Below are positions 58,501-64,000 of a DNA stretch of 64,000 nucleotides, in pieces (within the stretch, counting starts at the first letter, position 1; every line of letters begins with the position of its first letter). The position numbers and the translations under genes were made by a program. The notes beneath the pieces are model-generated. The model ran no database searches and was not told the DNA's origin. It saw only the letters and a program-made list of their open reading frames with translations. The stretch lies in NCBI RefSeq assembly GCF_014649835.1, contig NZ_BMTU01000002.1, positions 558,001 to 622,000 on the forward strand. Reading direction: 5' to 3'. Origin of the DNA: Streptomyces pilosus. GTDB lineage: Bacteria > Actinomycetota > Actinomycetes > Streptomycetales > Streptomycetaceae.

Positions 58501-58892
58501 ACGTGGATGAGCCGGTGGTGCTCGTCCCCGAGCCGTACCAGGGTCCAGCGCAGGAGCGGCGCCTCATAGGTGTCGAGCGGGGTCTCCGCCTCGGTGCGCA
58601 GCAGCTCCAGGAACGCGGCCTCCGGGTCGGTGTGCGTGCTCAGGTCGACCGTCCGCAGCCGGGGTGCGCACGTCCGGGCGACCCGCTGGCCGGGTACGGC
58701 GCCGGAGACGGCGACCAGTTCCAGGCGCAGGCCCGGGTGCCGGTCGAGCGTGGCGGCGAGGCCGCGGTGCAGGGCGTCCGCGTGGAGCGGTCCCCACAGG
58801 TCGAGTGCCGCGGTGAAGTTGTAGGCGCGGCTGCCGGGTTGCACCTGTTCGTGCAGCCAGACGATCTCCTGCGAGGAGGAGAGCGGAAGCAT
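55572..58892 (-). CDS. NRPS module C-A-PCP
   Basis: 1106 residues. C domain at ~1-440 with HHLIHDG at ~134; A domain ~470-1000, with HTSGSTGVPK (~616), NAYGVTEAA and GGKPDRTAL (A10 Lys kept). An extended Gly/Pro/Arg-rich linker of ~45 residues follows, then PCP with DFFRAGGHSLRAAQL (Ser ~1055). My by-eye specificity code is D-V-E-N-V-G-A-V-T-K; the E-N pair recalls hydroxyornithine-type codes but the match is partial. The N-terminal C domain implies an acyl or aminoacyl donor. Start ATG 58892 gives MLPLSSSQEIVWLHEQVQPG, a typical C domain beginning. Confidence 0.87.
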   Translation of the reverse strand: MLPLSSSQEIVWLHEQVQPGSRAYNFTAALDLWGPLHADALHRGLAATLDRHPGLRLELVAVSGAVPGQRVARTCAPRLRTVDLSTHTDPEAAFLELLRTEAETPLDTYEAPLLRWTLVRLGDEHHRLIHVEHHLIHDGHSFAILLDDVFTVYRGHVLGEPVVLPPAPSYADHIEAQARGRETGTCRAGLDFWTAELRGLPYDMPLPGLSRPGARRRHHGGQLRQSIGADLAERLRAHARLRGLTPFSTLLGLFAELLRRHSGRSQLVVGTAVGNRPRGHEGTVGMFVNTIPLPLRLDPAAPAEETMDEVTDVLIRALPHQDVPVQELTRALGLRTSGADNPLFDVMFSAHDAELPEVDVPGLDITLFEGFNTGTTRFDLDVVLLPDDRRGVGPRHGGAGMTLVWDYDADMFDEDVTELLAGRFLALLRAYLDAPDTALADLAPPGSAAGAGQTPAAAPHGPAEPGSGAASGPVGDPLDPVAAHDPSAPALLDGARLLTYGDLDARVSALAERLLAAGVRAGRPVASVLPRGADAVVVLLACLRTGAVHCPLSPSDPPARLALLLDRLAPALVLTSADHPVTVPGGLPTAAVDAPRMPKAHAAPEVPGAAYVIHTSGSTGVPKAVAVGRAALENHLTGVAGRFGLRHDDRVLLFAQPVFDVALEEVLPSLYAGACLVVPGHEVPTGTELAGLLADARVTVANLPTSYFLAVREELRPALRDGRWTPRLLVLGGERLPADALRSFLADTGATVLNAYGVTEAAVTTTVHRIDPEALADGAEVPLGSELPGERVHVLDAYHRPLPAGAVGELAIAGAGLAEGYLGDPQTTSARFTRVDTLGGERVYLTGDVGYRGLDGALYFLGRRDNQIKLRGYRIELEEIEAAASSALGGRSCAVVLDHGPAGGPRLVGFVESPGEGGAWDERTLHAQLGLRLPTALVPERWVRLDTMPTLAGGKPDRTALARRAAALGTAGASGPRGTGRTADGDRPGGAAGTADGSGPGGGARGPDEAPRDGEGRTGTAPADPVTVLLTDGWRAVLGHDDFDERSDFFRAGGHSLRAAQLAAWLEPRLGHRPPMRLFFRHPVLADQAGALAAHPSAATTPSTES

Positions 58893-59041
58893 GGGCGATC
58901 CCTGGGGTCGTCGGGTCGGGTGAGGGCCCACCGGGCACGGTCGTGTCCGGTGGTGGTGGGGGAGCCGGCCGCGGATCGCGCGGACGGGTCCCGCCGGGGA
59001 GGAAGCAGCGGAAGGGTGGTGCGGGGTGGCCCGTGGGGTGG

Positions 59042-60469
59042 TCAGCCGAGGGCCGGTGACGCCTGGGCCTTCGTGCGGAGCGCTTCGGTGAGCGCGTCGA
59101 AGGCGGCGAGGGCGGTGCGGTCGGCCGTCACGGCGCGGTCCCACACCATGCGCAACCGCAGTTCCCGTCCGTGGGTGACGGAGACGGCGAACGGTCCGCG
59201 TACGGGTCTGCCGTCGACATGGACCTCCCGGCCCTCGACGCCGGCCAGGCGGAGCGAGGGACGCTGCGCACCGTCGTCGACGGTCAGCAGCCCGTCGAGG
59301 CGGCCGGACCAGCCGGAGCCGGCCTCCCGGGCCGCGCGCACCACCGCGTCGAAGGGCACGTCCGCCCGGTCCAGGTCCTCCCACCAGGCGTCGGCGGTGG
59401 CTTCGGAGCCGGTCGGGGCCGGATCCGTCACGGCGGGGAAGACCACCGTGTTGAGGAAGCAGCCGAGCACGTCCTCCGCGCCGGGCGGACGGCCGCCCCA
59501 CGGATAGCCGAGCGGCACCGTGTGCCCCGGACCGTACAGCACGCGCACCGCGGACCGGCAGGCGTCCAGCAGGTCGGGGAAAGGGGCCCCGGCGGCGGAC
59601 CCGGGCAGCACCACGGAAGCCGAGCCGGTCGGCGGTACAGAAGCCGAGCCGGTCGGCGGTACGGGCGTCGAGCCGGTCGGCAGCGTGCCGGCCGTGGGCA
59701 GGCCGTGTCGTGCGGCGGGAGCACGGTCACGGACGGCCCGCAGCCGTTCACCCCAGTACGCCAGTGCCCCGGGGGACTCCGCACGCTCCTCGGCGTCCAA
59801 CTGGAGCAGCACGGCGTCGCGGTACGCAGCCAGCTCGGCGGCGACCTCCCCGGGGGCCGGCGGCCGCGCCCGCGGACCCTCGGCATAGGCGGCGCCGAGT
59901 TCCTCGACGATCCGGGCCAGCGTCCGCCCGTCGCACGCCAGGTGGTCGAGGACGACCGCGAGCACCTCCGACGGCCCGCCGCCGTGGGGGAGGACCGAGT
60001 GCTCCCGGCCGCCTTCCGGCGCGTCCTCGGTGAGGAACAACCGCAGCGGTGGCCCGTCGGGTGACCAGGCGCCCAGCACCCGACGCAGGGCCGCGCCGGC
60101 GTCCTCGCCGGGCCTCGGGCGCACGCGGACGACCGGGACCTCGGGCTCCGCCATGCGCAGCACCGGGGTGCCGCGCACCACGGCGGGCCGGCCACGGAGC
60201 ACGGGGTGCAGCGAGACGAGGCGTCGCGCCGCGGCGGCGAGGCGCGACGGGTCCACCGTGCCGCGCGGGAAGGCGAAGAACATCGGAACGAGGTCCGGTC
60301 GCCCGGTGGGGTCCAGCGCACGCACCAGTGCGAAGCGGCGCTGGGCTCCGGTCACGGGCAGCAGCGCGGGCGCCCCGGCACCAGTGGTCAGTCCCCGATA
60401 GCGAGCCAGATACTGGCCCGTGATGCTGGACACGTCGTCCTCTCCGTCGTCGGCCACGGTGGTGTTCAC
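59042..60469 (-). CDS. stand-alone NRPS condensation protein
   Basis: 475 residues, a single condensation-fold domain. The catalytic motif is D-H-L-A-C-D-G (~175), so the second, catalytic His is kept while the first His is Asp. Other pieces include PVTGAQRRFALVRALDPTGR at ~40 and GCFLNTVVFP near the substrate tunnel. At ~270-285 there is a small Pro-Pro-Thr-Gly-Ser-Ala-Ser-Val repeat. It may condense amino acids held on the free A-PCP proteins, or act as an initiating or releasing enzyme. It starts 20 bases after the MFS gene ends, in the same direction. Confidence 0.83.
   Translation of the reverse strand: MNTTVADDGEDDVSSITGQYLARYRGLTTGAGAPALLPVTGAQRRFALVRALDPTGRPDLVPMFFAFPRGTVDPSRLAAAARRLVSLHPVLRGRPAVVRGTPVLRMAEPEVPVVRVRPRPGEDAGAALRRVLGAWSPDGPPLRLFLTEDAPEGGREHSVLPHGGGPSEVLAVVLDHLACDGRTLARIVEELGAAYAEGPRARPPAPGEVAAELAAYRDAVLLQLDAEERAESPGALAYWGERLRAVRDRAPAARHGLPTAGTLPTGSTPVPPTGSASVPPTGSASVVLPGSAAGAPFPDLLDACRSAVRVLYGPGHTVPLGYPWGGRPPGAEDVLGCFLNTVVFPAVTDPAPTGSEATADAWWEDLDRADVPFDAVVRAAREAGSGWSGRLDGLLTVDDGAQRPSLRLAGVEGREVHVDGRPVRGPFAVSVTHGRELRLRMVWDRAVTADRTALAAFDALTEALRTKAQASPALG
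59616..59687. repeat. three 24-bp tandem repeats within the condensation gene
   Basis: Units begin at 59616, 59640 and 59664; the first two differ only at the last base and the third is diverged. On the minus strand they encode PPTGSASV-like 8-residue repeats in a loop of the stand-alone C protein. Confidence 0.8.
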
Positions 60470-60489
60470 GGTGTTTCCGGAAGGCCGGG

Positions 60490-61854
60490 TCAGCCGAGTG
60501 ATGCCGTTCTGTCACGCCTGTCGGTTCCGGTCTGGGCGTCGGGCTCGGCTGCGGTGACGGCGGCGCCGGCCGTGTCGGTGTCCGGGGCGGCGGCGTGGAC
60601 CTCGTCCGACGGAGCGGGCAGGTCGCGCATCCCGCGCAGCGCGGAGAACAGCAACGGCAGCGGCACGGCGAGGAATCCGGCCGCGCAGCACAGCAGGGCG
60701 GCGCGGGCGCCGAAGCCGTCGGCGAGCACCCCGCCGGCCAGCGCCCCGAGCGGCAGCGTGCCCCACATGAGGAAGCGGAGGGTGGCGTTCATCCGGCCCA
60801 GCAGGCGCGGGGGGCACAGGACCTGCCGGAAGCTCACCTGGGCGACGTTGTAGACCACGGCGCCGAAGAAGACGACGCCCGAACCCAGCGCGAACAGAGG
60901 TGCGCCTCCCGCCCGCTCCGACAGCGGCCACAACACCGCGAACGGCCCTGTGACCAGGGGGGAGAGCCAGATGATCCGGGCCTGTCCCCAGCGGGCAGCC
61001 AGCGTGCCCGCGGTCAGCGCGCCCACCAGTCCGCCGACGGCCGCGGCGGACAGTGCGAGACCGACCGCTCCCGGCGCGAGGCCCAGGTCACGAACGAGGA
61101 ACACCGTCTGCGTGGCCATCAGCACCGCGGTGAGGAAGTTGCCGAGTCCGGTGGCGGCGGCGATCACCCGCAGCAGCGGATGGCCCAGCACGAAGCGCAG
61201 CCCCTCACCGATGTCCGCGCGCAACGACGCGCCGGGAGCGGGTTCGGGGCGGGGCTCGGTTCGCCCGATCCGCCACAGGCACAGCGCGGAGAGGGCGTAG
61301 CCGGCGGTGTTGGCGGCGACGGCCGGATGGGCGCCGAGCAGCTGGACCAGGCCACCACCGAGCCCCGGACCCGTCACCTGCGCGGACGACCGCACGGTCT
61401 CCAGTGCCCCGTTGCCCTTCACCAGCTGGTCCCGCGGCAGGAGGTGCGGCAGGTAGCTCTGGTGGGCCACGTCGAAGAAGACGGTGGCGATGCCGGTGAC
61501 GAACGCGACGGCGTACAGCTGGGCCATCGTCAGGACGCCGGCCGCGCCCGCCACGGGGACGCTCGCCATGGCCGCGGCCCGGACGACGTCCGCCCGGATC
61601 ATCAACGGCACCTTGCGCACGCGGTCGACCCAGGCACCGGCGGGCAGCCCGATCAGCAGGAACGCGGCGGTCTCGGCGGCCGTGAGCAGTCCGACCTGGA
61701 ACGCGGACGCGTCGAGTACCAGCACGGCCACGAGCGGCAGAGCCACCAGGGTGACGTGGGCGCCGAACTGCGCGGCTGCCGCTCCGGCGAGCAGCAGTCT
61801 GAAGTCGCGTAAGCGCAGGGGGCCGTTGACCGCGGCGCGGAATGTGACGGACAT
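60490..61854 (-). CDS. MFS exporter (MFS_3/EntS-like), first gene of the NRPS operon
   Basis: 454 residues, ~12 helices. Typical MFS_3 sequences are present: FRLLLAGAAAAQFGAHVTLV in helix 1, the loop LPAGAWVDRVRKVPLMI (motif A variant with the family D-R), and AHQSYLPHLLPRDQLVKGN. Relatives export siderophores, enterobactin or macrolides; it is the likely exporter and self-resistance protein for the product of the following NRPS genes. ATG 61854 is chosen (GAAGGTC upstream); the ATG-like start 15 bases earlier is possible. Two inverted repeats lie 16-56 bases upstream. Confidence 0.88.
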   Translation of the reverse strand: MSVTFRAAVNGPLRLRDFRLLLAGAAAAQFGAHVTLVALPLVAVLVLDASAFQVGLLTAAETAAFLLIGLPAGAWVDRVRKVPLMIRADVVRAAAMASVPVAGAAGVLTMAQLYAVAFVTGIATVFFDVAHQSYLPHLLPRDQLVKGNGALETVRSSAQVTGPGLGGGLVQLLGAHPAVAANTAGYALSALCLWRIGRTEPRPEPAPGASLRADIGEGLRFVLGHPLLRVIAAATGLGNFLTAVLMATQTVFLVRDLGLAPGAVGLALSAAAVGGLVGALTAGTLAARWGQARIIWLSPLVTGPFAVLWPLSERAGGAPLFALGSGVVFFGAVVYNVAQVSFRQVLCPPRLLGRMNATLRFLMWGTLPLGALAGGVLADGFGARAALLCCAAGFLAVPLPLLFSALRGMRDLPAPSDEVHAAAPDTDTAGAAVTAAEPDAQTGTDRRDRTASLG

Positions 61855-61869
61855 GTGAACGACCTTCAC

Positions 61870-61910
61870 CGAACGGTCGTTCGTGAGTCAAAAGAGGATG
61901 CGCTCTTTTG
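61870..61910. promoter_or_regulatory. two candidate operators in front of the NRPS operon
   Basis: CGAACG-GT-CGTTCG (61870-61883) is a perfect 14-bp inverted repeat of TetR-operator appearance, beginning 16 bases before the MFS start. CAAAAGAG-GATGCG-CTCTTTTG (61889-61910) is a perfect 8-bp repeat with a 6-base loop. Both lie where the leader or promoter of the operon must be. No regulator gene is adjacent, so the factor is unknown. Confidence 0.65.
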
Positions 61911-62210
61911 GTCATTTCTTCTGGCGTTCCCGCGCCTCATCGGAAGAATTTTCGGCAGATCGTGGTGTCTGCCGGATGAATCACTGGTGGCGTGCCGAGT
62001 CCGCGCGGGTGCGCGGCTCCGCTCCGGCGGGGGCCGGTACCGGCCGATGCGTACCTCGGACCCTCGAGTGACCGTCATGTCTGAAAAGGATCACCTGCTT
62101 GACGTATGCGTCCGGAATTGATCATTCCGACTGATATGGCGCCGACGGCGCTGACGCGGAGCCGATCGGCTGACCTTGAGCGTCAGAGGCGGCCGAGGCG
62201 CGACGTGAAC
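61911..62210. other. 300-bp AT-richer intergenic region, possible lost or small gene
   Basis: More A/T than its neighbours (for example GGAAGAATTTTCGGCAGATC near 61940). The only short coding candidate I see is a 14-codon plus-strand ORF from ATG 62078 ending at 62122 (MSEKDHLLDVCVRN) without a good ribosome site. No homology recognised. The hairpin at 62211-62236 suggests that something on the plus strand ends here. Confidence 0.4.
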
Positions 62211-62236
62211 GAGCGCCCCGGTTTCCCGGGGCGCTC
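62211..62236 (+). terminator. 11-bp hairpin in a divergent intergenic region
   Basis: GAGCGCCCCGG (62211-62221), loop TTTC, CCGGGGCGCTC (62226-62236): a perfect terminator-like stem, extendable by CGTGA/TCACG. No annotated gene ends here. Confidence 0.65.
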
Positions 62237-62360
62237 ACGCATGGACAACTACAGTGCTGTAGAAGTCTCTTCTGAGGCATGATCGTTCAGCGATCCCGTG
62301 CCCGGCCGATCCGGCCCGGGCACGGGACCGCCGCAGGCACGGAAGAGACATGGCAGCAGG

Positions 62361-63308
62361 ATGCCGCACCACCACGGCCACGTAGCCGGATCCACCGCCC
62401 CGTCCGGGCGCCGACGACTCGCACGCCGCTGCCGTGACATCACGGAGGCCCGCTGGTTCGCCCTCGCCGTCTTCGCGTTGATCCTCACCAACGCCGTACT
62501 CCTGGGCCTGGAGACGTACTCCGGAGTCCTCGAACAGTGGCACCGCTGGTTACGTCTCGCCGAGCACACCTGTCTGGCCGCGTTCACCGTCGAGATCGTG
62601 CTGCGCATGGCCGCGCACGCCGACCGTCCACGGGACTTCGGCAAGGACCCGTGGAACCTCTTCGACCTGGCCGTGGTCCTGTGCGCCTTCCTGCCTGTCG
62701 TCCGGGAGAACACCACGGTGCTGCGCCTGCTCAGACTGGCCAGGGTTCTGCGCACCGCCCGCTTCCTGCCCCAGCTGCGCACCGTCCTCGTCGCGGTCGC
62801 CCGCAGCCTGCCCGGCACGCTGAGCTTCCTGCTCGTCGGCGCACTGCTGCTGTACGTGTACGCCATGGTCGGCTGGGTCTTCTTCGGCCACCACGACCCC
62901 GAGCACTACGGCTCCCTGGGACGCGCCGTCCTCACCCTCTTCCTCCTGATGATGCTCGACGGCATCGGCGACGCGGTCCACGCCGGCCTGGAGATATCCC
63001 GCTGGAGCCTCCTCTACTACGCCTCCTATGTGCTGCTCGCCTCCTTCGTCCTGGTCAACGTCCTCATCGGCGTCGTCCTCACCTCCCTCGACGAGGCCCG
63101 GGACCTGGGCGAGGAGGAAGAGGAGGTCCCGACAGCACACGACCCGGCTGCGCACCGGCCGGAGCAGCAGGACCTGCGCCGGCGCATCGATGCGGCTCGC
63201 CGGGCCCTGGACGACCTGGAACGCGACCTCGCCGCCCGGACCGTGCCCCCCGGAGGCGAGGAAGGGGAACGCCGCCGCACGGCGCAGGGCGCAGAGCCTC
63301 GGAACTGA
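62361..63308 (+). CDS. voltage-gated-type ion transporter with TTA codon
   Basis: 315 residues. Six membrane segments at ~30-240, with the S4-like voltage sensor RLLRLARVLRTARFLPQLRT (Arg every third residue). The pore stretch LFLLMMLDGIGDAV replaces the T-L-E-S-W-like filter of NaChBac; an acidic Asp is in the usual place. The C-terminal ~70 residues (QQDLRRRIDAARRALDDLER) form a coiled coil, as in bacterial Na+ channels. Codon 64 is TTA (62550-62552), so translation depends on the bldA tRNA. ATG 62361 follows GGAAGAG. Confidence 0.88.
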   Translation: MPHHHGHVAGSTAPSGRRRLARRCRDITEARWFALAVFALILTNAVLLGLETYSGVLEQWHRWLRLAEHTCLAAFTVEIVLRMAAHADRPRDFGKDPWNLFDLAVVLCAFLPVVRENTTVLRLLRLARVLRTARFLPQLRTVLVAVARSLPGTLSFLLVGALLLYVYAMVGWVFFGHHDPEHYGSLGRAVLTLFLLMMLDGIGDAVHAGLEISRWSLLYYASYVLLASFVLVNVLIGVVLTSLDEARDLGEEEEEVPTAHDPAAHRPEQQDLRRRIDAARRALDDLERDLAARTVPPGGEEGERRRTAQGAEPRN

Positions 63309-63368
63309 GCCCTTACCGGCGTCGACGCGCGACCGCGGTCACGGAGGTCCGGGACGACGGCACAGGGC

Positions 63369-63719
63369 TCACCCCACAGGGGCGACACCGGTGGCTGACA
63401 CGGGTGCGGCGCAGACGGCGACATGGTGCACGCGCCCGTGCGGGCCGAGGTATCCCTCGCCGATGGTGGTGACGTCACCGGACCGCACGGTGTGGCACGG
63501 TCCCTCGGCGCCGTCCTGGTAGACGACCTGCAGGCTCATCGTCTCGGCGCAGGCGTTCTCGACCTGCGTGTACCGCCAGCTCTCGTACACGGTGACGCAG
63601 GAGGGGGCCGGATCCGTGGCCGGGGCCACGGCGGAAGCCTGACCGGCGGCCATGAACGACAGGAGGAGCGCCCCTCCCGCACCCACGCCGGCCCATCGAG
63701 GAAAGTGTCGCTCGCGCAT
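63369..63719 (-). CDS. tendamistat-family alpha-amylase inhibitor
   Basis: 116 residues: a signal peptide (AGVGAGGALLLSFMAAGQASA) and a ~75-residue mature domain. The mature part follows tendamistat (Hoe-467A) almost position for position: APSCVTVYESWRYTQ with the inhibitory W-R-Y triplet, ENACAETMSLQVVYQDG, EGPCHTVRSGD, EGYLGPHG and a final Cys (VAVC). The four Cys would form the two conserved disulfides. It is a secreted protein that binds and blocks animal-type alpha-amylases. ATG 63719 has GAGAAAGG about 10 bases upstream. Confidence 0.9.
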   Translation of the reverse strand: MRERHFPRWAGVGAGGALLLSFMAAGQASAVAPATDPAPSCVTVYESWRYTQVENACAETMSLQVVYQDGAEGPCHTVRSGDVTTIGEGYLGPHGRVHHVAVCAAPVSATGVAPVG

Positions 63720-63753
63720 CACTGGTCGCCTTTCTCTGAGGATGTGTCAACTC

Positions 63754-63932
63754 TTGAACGCCCAGGCCCATTTGCGTGCCCCGCTCGTTCAACAGTCGGA
63801 AGCTCTCAGGGTGAGTGGTGGGACGCAACCCGATGTCCCTCCTTCCGGTCAGGAGGGAGATTTCAAGACCGCACCGACATGACCTGCGTGAACGCGGTAC
63901 GGGCAGTCGAATGGTCGAGGTGATCGTTCAAC
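63754..63932. promoter_or_regulatory. three TTGAACG/CGTTCAA half-sites upstream of the inhibitor gene
   Basis: TTGAACG at 63754-63760, CGTTCAA at 63786-63792 and CGTTCAA at 63925-63931 lie between the inhibitor gene (start 63719, minus) and the gene starting at 63963 (plus). The last two share the 8-mer CGTTCAAC. They could be binding sites of one regulator; spacing is irregular. Confidence 0.35.
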
Positions 63933-63962
63933 CATTTCGGGTACACAAGGAAGACACGCGTG

Positions 63963-64000
63963 ATGAAGCGCAGGTCGCGGCCCTGCGTGCTGCTGAGGCG
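63963..64000 (+). CDS. start of a probable secreted protein, 3' partial
   Basis: ATG 63963 follows AAGGAAG about 9 bases upstream and reads MKRRSRPCVLLR, the charged start of a signal peptide; the rest lies beyond the window. It is divergent from the amylase inhibitor gene. The product is unknown. Confidence 0.5.
   Translation, partial: MKRRSRPCVLLR

Noticed and set aside
61866..62078. 70-codon minus-strand ORF upstream of the MFS gene
   Set aside because: No ribosome site, no homology recognised, and it covers the operator region.

Overview
The window is typical Streptomyces chromosome. GC content is very high, third codon positions are strongly G/C, many genes start with GTG, and the gene families are the usual Streptomyces ones: Tat-exported hydrolases, SpoIIE/STAS pairs, DUF1707, DUF6131, mycobacterial-type lipoproteins and TetR/PadR/XRE regulators. 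Most of it looks like accessory or chromosome-arm DNA: short operons in both directions, many one-component regulators next to their targets, two decayed regulator/enzyme remnants, an IS605-type element and a non-ribosomal peptide cluster. I found no tRNA, rRNA or CRISPR array.

Layout. 1-9.4 kb: the end of a GlxA/AraC-type regulator, a type I GAPDH, a GNAT, a lipoprotein, a secreted EEP-family phosphodiesterase, an XRE-cupin/MFS pair, a TetR/hydrolase pair with a clear shared operator, a 25-residue bL37-like ribosomal peptide and a membrane protein. 9.4-25.2 kb: a leucine-rich-repeat-variant protein with a Cys cluster, a methyltransferase remnant, several VOC proteins, a fused MFS/spermidine-synthase-like protein, a SnoaL-like protein and a Tat-exported amidohydrolase that share a control region, an ArsR-VOC operon, a second DHA2 transporter, a BtrH/DUF4872 protein, NAD synthetase, a SpoIIE phosphatase facing a STAS protein, and an isolated GvpA-family gene. 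25.2-39.6 kb: a GH92 mannosidase, an S1-protease-like secreted protein that has lost its catalytic His and Ser, a decayed XRE-cupin gene, small membrane proteins, a PadR-lipase operon, an ABC-F protein, and a GH3 N-acetylglucosaminidase preceded by two DasR-like sites. 39.7-48.5 kb: a phosphotransferase, an IS605-like element (intact TnpB, broken TnpA), a transglycosylase-like protein, a GDSL lipase and assorted regulators and enzymes.

48.7-61.9 kb is one leftward NRPS operon. In order of transcription it has an MFS exporter, a free-standing condensation protein, C-A-T, A-T, A-T and finally C-(A C-terminal remnant)-T-SDR. There are three complete A domains but four carrier domains, no thioesterase and no MbtH-like protein, so the last carrier must be loaded in trans and release may be reductive. 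Two inverted repeats lie just upstream of the exporter and a 14-bp terminator hairpin follows the last gene. I cannot match it to a characterised product and regard it as the best candidate for an undescribed system here. The right end carries a voltage-gated-channel-like protein with a TTA codon, a tendamistat-family amylase inhibitor, and the first codons of another probable secreted protein.

Regulatory signals are unusually readable. A 39-bp element is 35/39 identical upstream of the PadR gene and, 17.7 kb away, between the SnoaL-like and amidohydrolase genes, which suggests a small PadR regulon. At least seven genes have a -10 hexamer 6-7 nt before the start codon and are probably leaderless.
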